Translations under genes and position numbers: made by a program | Notes under the pieces: model-generated | What the model was told of the DNA's origin: nothing | Seen by the model: the letters and a program-made list of their open reading frames with translations, nothing else | The model's database searches: none | Assembly (NCBI GenBank): GCA_015345905.1 | Contig: JADDTR010000011.1 | Coordinates: forward strand, 769,622 to 833,621 | Source: Aotearoamyces nothofagi | Lineage: Eukaryota > Ascomycota > Leotiomycetes > Leotiales > Tympanidaceae | Length of the DNA: 64,000 bases | Direction of reading: 5' to 3' | In this document: positions 57,340 through 64,000 of the stretch, piece after piece | Position numbering within the stretch: position 1 is the first letter of the stretch | Layout: each line of letters starts with the position of its first letter

Positions 57340-58589
57340 CTACAATAGTGGTTCCTGATCCTGCAGCCATAGGTGAAGAGCAACAATAAGCGTGAATACT
57401 CTCGTCAGGTCGGAAGGCTCTTGTAACTCAAACATGCCGCATTCATCTATTTCGACAAATATGCCATCATCAGATTGATATCCGTCCAATAGATATCTCG
57501 CATATTGAGCAGGGAATTTGCCAAAGACCAGCGAAAAGACATTTTGGGCAGCAGATACAAGTGGCAATCTATTGGTATTATTACTGTAAAAAGACGCTTC
57601 GAGTATACTTACATGATATCATCCTGCAGAATATTTCCAGTCCTATTATATTGGGAATACATGCCTACAAGGTGGGCAGCTTCCTGGGCTTGCACTTTGA
57701 AGGGTTTTTCGTCGACGTCGTGCCAAGACTTGGCCTCAAATGTTGTATAAGTATACATTATACAAAACCTATAAACTGGACTCACCTCAATACTACAATA
57801 CGAGATTTTTGATGCTCGCTGCCAATGTCCTTCACGATGTGCTTTATGTACAAGGCTGCCATCATTTGTTGTAGAATACGAGAGCTTTGCCGCCTCGACA
57901 ATGAAAGTATCATGCGTGATACTCCACTCCAGATAGACACGAGGGTTGCTTCCTCCTCTTAAAAGTTCAGTGACGCAGCGTAAAAGCTCATACACACAAG
58001 CATTAGTAGTCATTTCTGACTTGGTCCTATGGTTGTAACTTGACTGATCGCTTTGGTCGGAGGGAATATAACTATCAGAAGAACGGTATTGGCGCACTTT
58101 CTTACTCGGAGGTTGTACAGGAGATGATGGCTGTGACGGTAGTGAAGGAGGCACTGGTGGTGAGGAAGTAATCGCTGAATCAGCTGGATATGCGGAAGAT
58201 TCAACGTTTTGAGATCTCAGCTCTCGCCGAGGATCAGCAATGACAGGTGTCTCGAGTACCTGTGCCAGAAGCGTGAAGAATGATGCAAAACTCCCGGCGA
58301 AGCTGGCTAACTCTTGATGTGTCAGACTTCGCCAGTTTCGCGTGAGAAGCATAAGGGCGGATCGTATGTCCTGCGAACTTTCCACCCATTTTGCAGCTGC
58401 AATGGAATACGCTTCTAGGAATACAGGCAAGTCTTGATTCGGAGCCCTTCGCAGGATTTGGAATGTCCCAAGCTCACGCTTATCCCACGAACTTCCTGGT
58501 CCAAGAGGGTCTGTCCTAAAGGCCAGTGAATCTTGCGGCCATGTCGGAAAGGAATCTTTGAATGCTTGTACCGTAGAAATATTAAACAT
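57340..58589 (-). CDS. Hypothetical protein with candidate PD-(D/E)XK-like motif
   Basis: Three exons: 58589-57786, 57734-57613 and 57568-57340, giving 384 residues. Residues 1-120 are globular, 125-190 are a Ser/Pro-rich linker, and 190-384 form a conserved-looking domain: YLEWSITHDTFIVEAAKL, then ISYCSIEAKSWHD, VQAQEAAHLVGMY, VFSLVFGKFPAQYARYLLDGY and TRVFTLIVALHLWL. A beta-strand ending IEAK followed by a Gln-containing helix is the pattern of PD-(D/E)XK nucleases and of poorly described fungal nuclease-like families. An upstream Asp is plausible (TNDGS) but unproven. The E-x-K motif exists only after intron 1 is removed, since the intron lies between Glu268 and Ala269. It is divergent from the next gene and flanked by repeat relics. 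Activity is inference. Confidence 0.6.
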
Positions 58590-58739
58590 TGTGGTCGCGA
58601 TAGCAATGCGAGTTTAAGAGAACGTGCTAGCATAGATAACTTCGAATTAAGGTTGAAAGGTTAGCCTTGGCAATATGACCGGCACCGGCTTTACATTTAT
58701 CCGACGGATTAACCTTATTTTGTGTCCAGACCGATGCAC

Positions 58740-58816
58740 GTCAATGCGCCAACCTCGCCATCTTTGACAAGTTCAACGTCAAATGCGTCAACATCGGCAT
58801 CTTTGACGCGTTCAAC
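58740..58816. repeat. 38/39-bp tandem duplication in divergent promoter
   Basis: Copies at 58740-58777 and 58778-58816 share GTCAA(A)TGCG, CAT CTTTGAC and GTTCAAC with scattered differences. They lie in the 264-bp gap between the divergent genes starting at 58589 and 58854, and could duplicate a promoter element. Confidence 0.65.
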
Positions 58817-58853
58817 AGAGGAGACGGCCTGAATCACTCACTTGCTGAGTACA

Positions 58854-59880
58854 ATGGGCCGGCACTGGCTCGCTGTGCTTCGCGTCCTCCTCCGCAGTCT
58901 CCAACGGGCGCAGAAGGCCAGTCCCCAACTGGCAGAACTCGGACAGTTGCACGTTGCGATGCATCAGACATATGCATTCGCTGAACCGCAGAATCTCAGC
59001 ATCATTATGGACTTCGTGGATCAAAAGTGTGGGTCAATAGAGTCTATGGTGCTGGTCTTTGATCTCCAGTCCAGATTGAACTGTTGCACGGCGGACTCCT
59101 CCTCCAAATACGTCGCATCCGTGCTGGGGACATGGATTGGGGACAGCCTACTACGCCAAGGCACTGATGGCATCAATATTGACAGGTTGAACCCTACTCT
59201 CCGTTCGAATCATCTTACTCATGTTTTGACTTATAGGCGGCCTATATTCCGCATCGAAAACGACTCCTATTCCCGCGGCGTTCAACCCGAAGTGACTGTA
59301 GTAGCTCAACCAAACACAAGCAGTGATGGAAAGTGCCTCCATTTGTCGATAGTTATACGAAAGGAGCGGCAATCAGGGACCTCGATCACTTCGGCAGAAC
59401 TCTACACATTGTTTTCGATGGCAGCAACCCAAGCATCAGCACAGCCTCTTAGAAATTCCCTTGAAGTAAATTGCCTAGCATTTCATCCAGACCAACGCTA
59501 AATTTGTCCAGGTGCGCATGCTAGTAGTGTATTCGAGATGGGTGCAGATTTTCACGGCGAGAACAACGCGGCTCTACATTACATCCGTTATTCAAGGATG
59601 GAATGAAATTGCGGATCAGATGGAGATATATCAAACACCATGGTTCAACTTTACGGACATATCATGCCAGCAGCAAATACTATTGTTTGCACTAGAATGG
59701 ATCGACTTACAAAGTCATAGCCTCACCAATCCACGAGCGCCTCTTAAGGAGATGGGTCCGAGCGTACGAAACTCAAAGAATCTAAAGCGAAAGTATGACG
59801 AGGGTGAAAAGCGAAGACACAAGAGGCACGAGGGAGGAAATGTTGGGGACAGGGTAAACGAGGCATACATATTGACGTGA
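58854..59880 (+). CDS. Hypothetical protein, three exons
   Basis: Exons 58854-59185, 59237-59465 and 59512-59880 (introns 51 and 46 nt, GTTGAA...TTATAG and GTAAAT...GTCCAG with CGCTAAAT branch) give about 309 residues. No family recognised. The middle part is mixed alpha/beta (QPEVTVVAQP, CLHLSIVIRKER), followed by an aromatic-rich segment VIQGWNEIADQMEIYQTPWFNF and a Lys/Arg-rich C terminus (KRKYDEGEKRRHKRHEGG) that could act as a nuclear localisation or nucleic-acid-binding tail. The start is the first in-frame ATG after a stop. It shares a promoter with the candidate nuclease-like gene, so a functional pair is possible but unproven. Splice joins are consistent but not otherwise confirmed. 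Confidence 0.5.
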
Positions 59881-60103
59881 AAGCACTCTTAACGACGGAC
59901 ACCCTATACTGGCCTTGCTTGTAACAACCGTCGGAACGACGTGTTAATTTTCCATTGCTACCAATCATCCACACATCACCAGAATCAAAGAATACAGAAG
60001 CGCAAGAGCGGTTGATCGAGATGGAAACCAGCGATTGAAGAACGCAAAAAGTGTAGTAGATCGATTTAGTGGTTGGAATTACGAGGTAATCGGCCGCTTC
60101 GCT

Positions 60104-60173
60104 AAAATCCGAGGGGCCCCGGAGCAGGGCTCCGGGGCCCCTCGGATTTTGCCGTGACCTCGCAGGCGAGGTC
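60104..60173. repeat. Perfect 21-bp-arm hairpin plus adjacent 7-bp hairpin
   Basis: AAAATCCGAGGGGCCCCGGA plus G (60104-60124) is perfectly complementary to 60130-60150 around a 5-nt loop CAGGG. Six bases later GACCTCG (60156-60162) pairs with CGAGGTC (60167-60173). It is GC-rich inside AT-rich surroundings, at the boundary between the last gene and the repeat block. It may be a transposon terminus or the start of a repeat array. Confidence 0.85.
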
Positions 60174-60179
60174 ATGTGA

Positions 60180-61320
60180 TATAATAGTCATGTGATACTA
60201 TAGATATAAATAAATGTTGGCCTTATATATAAGGTTTAGTCCCATGACCTACTTGAACTATCTCTATAATCCAGCAGATTATATATAATCTATACTAAAG
60301 TCTATCTCTATAATCTAATAGATTATATATAATCTATACCAAGGTCTATATAAAAAATATTAGTATATATATAGCTGCTAGTATATTATATCAGATCTAT
60401 ATATAAATACTATAGTAAGTTACTATAAGATAATATAAAGATCTTAGCACTTATTAAGTATATAAAATTCAAAGAAGATATATATATCTAAATCTATCTA
60501 ATTTATCTAAGTAATACTCTTTATATAACTTCTTCAACATTTATAAGTATATATCTTGAATCTCTAGTAGTATCTATCTTTAAACAATTCAATTTATTGA
60601 ATTATAATAAATATTTATCTAGTAGTATATATTAAAGTTAGACTGGCTAGACTGGACTGTAAATAAATAGTCTAGACTAGATCGATCTATAAAAAGCAGT
60701 CTAGTTTAATCTTTGAATACCTCGATTTTTAAATAGTCTATATTATAGTTCTTAAAACCAGACTAGTATTTACAGTCCAGTTTAGTCTAGACTACTTTGA
60801 AAAACAGTCTATATTATAGTAGACTAGTTAATAGTCTAGTTCAGTCTAGTCTTAAGAGTAATTTATAGACTATTTTATAGACTGGACTGTTTCTTCTAAA
60901 ACTGGACTAGACTATTTTAGAATAGTCCAGTCTAGAACTAGATTGATATTAATAGTCTAGTCTAGATTATAATACTATAGACTGTTTAGATAGTAAAACT
61001 AGACTAGACTGTTTTAAAATAGTTCAGTCTAGGAATCTCTAACACTAGTACTCTAGTATTACACTATAATACCAATTTTTTACTATAGGAGATTTAAGGT
61101 ATAGTCTATATAGGTATCTAATGGTATTACACTGTAATACCAATAACCCTAAGAATTTCAAAGTGCTCCTATAGACCCTAGAATTTAGGGCCTGAATATA
61201 CTCAATAGTGCAGTTTCGATACTGCTCTCAGAATTGGTGTATCTGTAGTGGTTGTTGAGTTATTCATATATTTAGTTCTTAGGGTTGGCTCTCCTTCGGT
61301 TGTATATACACTACCAAGTG
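60180..61320. mobile_element. AT-rich relic containing RIP-mutated copy of the 56-kb repeat
   Basis: No open frame of note. The segment 60641-60763 aligns without gaps to 56006-56128, with about 25 C/T or G/A differences and one transversion. Further degenerate AGTCTAGACTAG motifs follow to about 61030. The end shares CACTATAATACCAA and CACTGTAATACCAA repeats around 61060-61135. Confidence 0.65.
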
Positions 61321-61329
61321 TATATACCG

Positions 61330-62610
61330 AATTCCTGAATAGGGTTGCCTGAGTATATAGGCATCCAATTCCTAGAGAGTGTATATACATCCAATTCCTA
61401 GGAAGCGGTGTACACCTAATTCACTCAATTCCTAGAGAGTATAGAGTCCTATTCCTAGGAAGTGTATATGTACCCAATTCCTAGAGAGTATACACTCCTA
61501 TTTCTAGGAAGCAGTGTACACCCAATTCACTCAATTCCTAGAGAGTGTAGGAACCCAATTTATAGGAGTGTAGGAACCCAATTCCCAAGAGTATAGACAC
61601 TCAATTCCCAGGAGTATAGGCACCCGATTTATAGGAGCATATACACCCAATTCCTAGGAGTGTATACACTCAATTTCCAGGAGTGTAAGGACCCAATTCC
61701 CAGGAGTATAGGAACCCAATTCTCAGGAGTGTATACACTCAATTTATAGGAGTGTAGGAACCCAATTCCTAGGAGTGTAGGGACCCAGTTTATAGGAGTG
61801 TAGGAACCCAATTCCCAGGAGTGTAGGGACCAAATTTATAGGAGTGTAGGAACCCAATTCCCAGGAGTGTAAGGACCCAGTTTATAGAAGCATATACACC
61901 CAATTCCTAGGAGTGTAGGGTCCCAATTTACAAGAGTGTAGGGTCCCAATTTATAGGAGTATAGGAACCCAATTTCCAGGAGTGTATATACCCAATTCCT
62001 AGGAGTGCAGAGATCCAATTTATAGGAGTATAGGGACCCAATTCCCAGGAGTACAGGAACCCAATTTACAGGAGCGTAGGAACCCAATTCCCAGGAGCGT
62101 ATACACCCAATTCCCAGGAGTGCAGGGACCCAATTTATAGGAGTGTAGGGACCCAATTCCCAGGAGTGTAGAGACCCAATTTATAGGAGTATAGGCACTC
62201 AATTTATAGGAGTGTAGGGACCCAATTCCCAGGAGTATAGGGACCAAATTTATAGGAGTGTAGGAACCCAATTCCCAGGAGTATAAGGACCCAATTCCCA
62301 GGAGTGTAGAGTCCCAATTCCCAGAAGCATAAGGACCCAGTTTGTAGGAGCATATATACCCAATTTGTAGAAGTATAGACACCCGATTTGTAGGAGTATA
62401 GGCACCCAATTTATAGGAGTGTAGGCACCCAATTTATAGGAGTGCAGGAACCCAATTTATAGGAGTACAGACACCCGATTCCCAGGAGTGTAGAAACCCA
62501 ATTTATAGGAGTGCAGACACCCGATTCCCAGAAGTGTAGGGACCCAGTTTGTAGAAGTATATACACCCAATTCCTAGGAGTGTAGGGTCCCAATTTATAA
62601 GAGTGCCCAA
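61330..62610. repeat. 23-bp minisatellite array, ~1.3 kb
   Basis: Roughly 50 head-to-tail copies of a 23-bp unit, about TTATAGGAGTGTAGGAACCC followed by AAT. Two subtypes intermingle, TTATAGG and TCCCAGG at the unit start. Because 23 is not a multiple of three, open reverse-strand frames give 23-residue repeats (LLGIGSLHSYKLGPYTP...), all of which are by-products. The left end is less regular (units with AGAGAGT and TATATAC). Confidence 0.9.
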
Positions 62611-62620
62611 GTACAAAGTG

Positions 62621-62645
62621 ATTTTCCCAGCCGGGCTGGGAAAAT
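62621..62645. repeat. Perfect 12-bp-arm palindrome
   Basis: ATTTTCCCAGCC (62621-62632) and GGCTGGGAAAAT (62634-62645) with a single central G. GC-rich core, located just beyond the minisatellite. Confidence 0.9.
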
Positions 62646-63300
62646 AATATAAGCTGTCTTTAAGTAGAATTTTATATAGAACGTCAAGTAGAAAGTAGAT
62701 TAAAGTAGAGCCAATACCAGTTATAAAGTAGAAGTTTAGAGTATATAATTAAATAGATAATCAGATTTATATATTAAAAGCAACAATAGAAGTACTATTA
62801 ATAGTTATATAAGCTGGATTTAATAAATAGTAAGAGTTGATTATAATATTAAAGACAGTATATTAAATAGAAGTAAAAGTAGTACTAGTAGTAATAGTAG
62901 TAATAGTAGTATAGTATATTAAATAGAAGTAAAAGTAGTAATAGTAGTAATAGTAGTATAGTATAAAAGAGAGTTGAAAGTATATATAGTAGAATAAAGA
63001 GTAAATAATATAAGAAGTAGTAGAGAAGAATTAAAAGTAAAGAAGTAGTAGAAAGAAGAAAAGAATAAAGAGTAGAAGAGTAATAAAGAAGAAGGAATTA
63101 AAAAAGAGAGAGAAGTAGTAGAGTTATTAAATAGTAAAAAAAAAAGTAGTATAAGAAAGAGTATAGTAAGTAGTTATATAAAGTAGAGTAAATAAATAGT
63201 AATAGAAGTAGTAGTATTAATATAAATACTTAAATAAAGATAATAATAATAGTAGTTATAGTCAAGTAGAGTTAATAGTAATAGAAGTAGAATATAAGGA
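62646..63300. other. AT/purine-rich low-complexity stretch
   Basis: Dominated by AGTAGTAATAG-type triplets, including an internal direct duplication around 62866-62905 and 62912-62960. No gene. Confidence 0.6.
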
Positions 63301-63309
63301 AGGTATATA

Positions 63310-64000
63310 ACCAATATATATAACTAACATATATACCTGGTCGAAGCTATAGCTTCGACCTCCAACTGCAGTACTACTATAGTAGTGCCTTGTTTAGAAG
63401 AGAGGTATATAGGAGCCTTATACTCCTAAAGCTTTCTGATTCTTTAAGAATCAGTTTCTATATAGATTAGATAATCCTTGGCTAATATACTCTTACATTC
63501 TGATTCTTCTACCTAGAGGGCCAACTATTACTAGATTACTAATCTCTTGTCTTTATATTGCAATAAGAAAAAAACGAGACCCTATAATACTGCTATAGAA
63601 GAAGGCTGCTATACTAGCATCAATAGACACTCCTAATCCTCTCGAGTTATAGAATAAGTTGTCCTTACTATATTTAGAGGAAGAGCAAGATATCGAGACT
63701 CCCCAAATCTCTCCTTTAGCAGCAATAGGACACTTATCTATATATTCACTATTACAAGCCTTTCTCTACTAAAGCTCCCCTTATAGTAAAGGAAGATATA
63801 TACTACAAAGTGAAATATCCTAGTAGATCATCAACTAGTAAGTGGAAGAAATTCACGAGTTACAAGAGTCCTAATAGAAGAAGAGAGCTGCCTATCTAGA
63901 GGAGTAGAAGCAGGTCAATTAACGGATACTTGCAATAGAACAAAGAATGTAGGAAATCTAGACACCAAACCTCTCGACTACAATTATACTATAGTTCTTA
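63310..64000. mobile_element. Transposon relic with remnants of a coding frame
   Basis: The left part (63310-63488) is an inverted copy of 56573-56745 and includes a perfect 22-bp palindrome at 63339-63360. From about 63550 to the window end a forward frame reads as Glu/Lys/Gln-rich coiled-coil-like protein (VEEIHELQES, KKRAAYLEE, RILAIEQRM). It is interrupted by TAA and TAG codons that a C-to-T change would create from CAA or CAG. This suggests a RIP-inactivated transposon protein, possibly Gag-like. The element runs off the window. Confidence 0.5.

Noticed and set aside
61836-62593. Reverse-strand repeat proteins (23-residue repeats)
   Set aside because: The 23-bp array reads open in several frames at once, so the frames are by-products of the minisatellite.
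61330-62610. CRISPR array
   Set aside because: The units are contiguous 23-bp repeats without unique spacers, in a fungal genome.

Overview
The window is nuclear DNA of a filamentous ascomycete (Pezizomycotina). The evidence is the many 42-67 nt GT-AG introns with CTAAC/CTGAC-like branch sites, the Zn2Cys6 regulators, an XlnR-type activator, an NB-ARC/TPR NLR, and gene-free AT-rich blocks whose duplicated segments differ almost only by C:G to T:A changes, the mark of RIP (repeat-induced point mutation). I cannot fix the genus from sequence alone.

Region 0-22 kb is GC-rich and gene-bearing. It holds a disordered protein, a single-pass membrane protein, a MYND-finger protein, an MFS sugar transporter (reverse), an enolase-superfamily L-fuconate/galactonate-type dehydratase (reverse), a DHDPS-family aldolase (forward) and a Zn2Cys6 regulator (reverse). 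Transporter, sugar-acid dehydratase, keto-acid aldolase and regulator would make a sensible, loosely spaced sugar-acid catabolic neighbourhood (inference). The transporter appears to have lost the AG acceptor of its third intron. Gaps carry a TA-flanked MITE, tandem repeats and a GC-rich inverted-repeat family.

Region 22.3-30.7 kb has no supported gene. It runs from a block packed with simple repeats (22.3-26.9 kb) straight into an AT-rich decayed block (about 27.0-29.4 kb), then a small inverted-repeat element.

Region 30.7-45 kb holds an ankyrin-type protein; a divergent pair (HSDL2-like SDR and GST-kappa) whose predicted C termini both resemble peroxisomal targeting signals; an XlnR-like activator divergent from a D-arabinose/L-galactose dehydrogenase-type aldo/keto reductase; a frameshifted SDR pseudogene; a membrane-anchored spermidine-synthase-like protein; an ALKBH1-like dioxygenase; and a tRNA-Arg(ACG).

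Region 45-60 kb is an accessory-looking block: a CorA-like protein, a 93-residue orphan, a CmcJ/AsaB-type oxidoreductase, a bleomycin-hydrolase-type C1 peptidase, a nine-exon NLR with a degenerate alpha/beta-hydrolase N terminus, a gene with a candidate E-x-K nuclease motif assembled across a splice junction, and an unknown divergent partner. RIP-type relics flank the last two genes.

Region 60-64 kb is non-genic: a perfect 21-bp-arm hairpin, AT-rich relics, about 1.3 kb of a 23-bp minisatellite, a second perfect hairpin, and further RIP-type relics with remnants of a coiled-coil reading frame.

Exon boundaries were assigned by eye from splice consensus, frame continuity and remembered family conservation. 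No alignment or database search was run.
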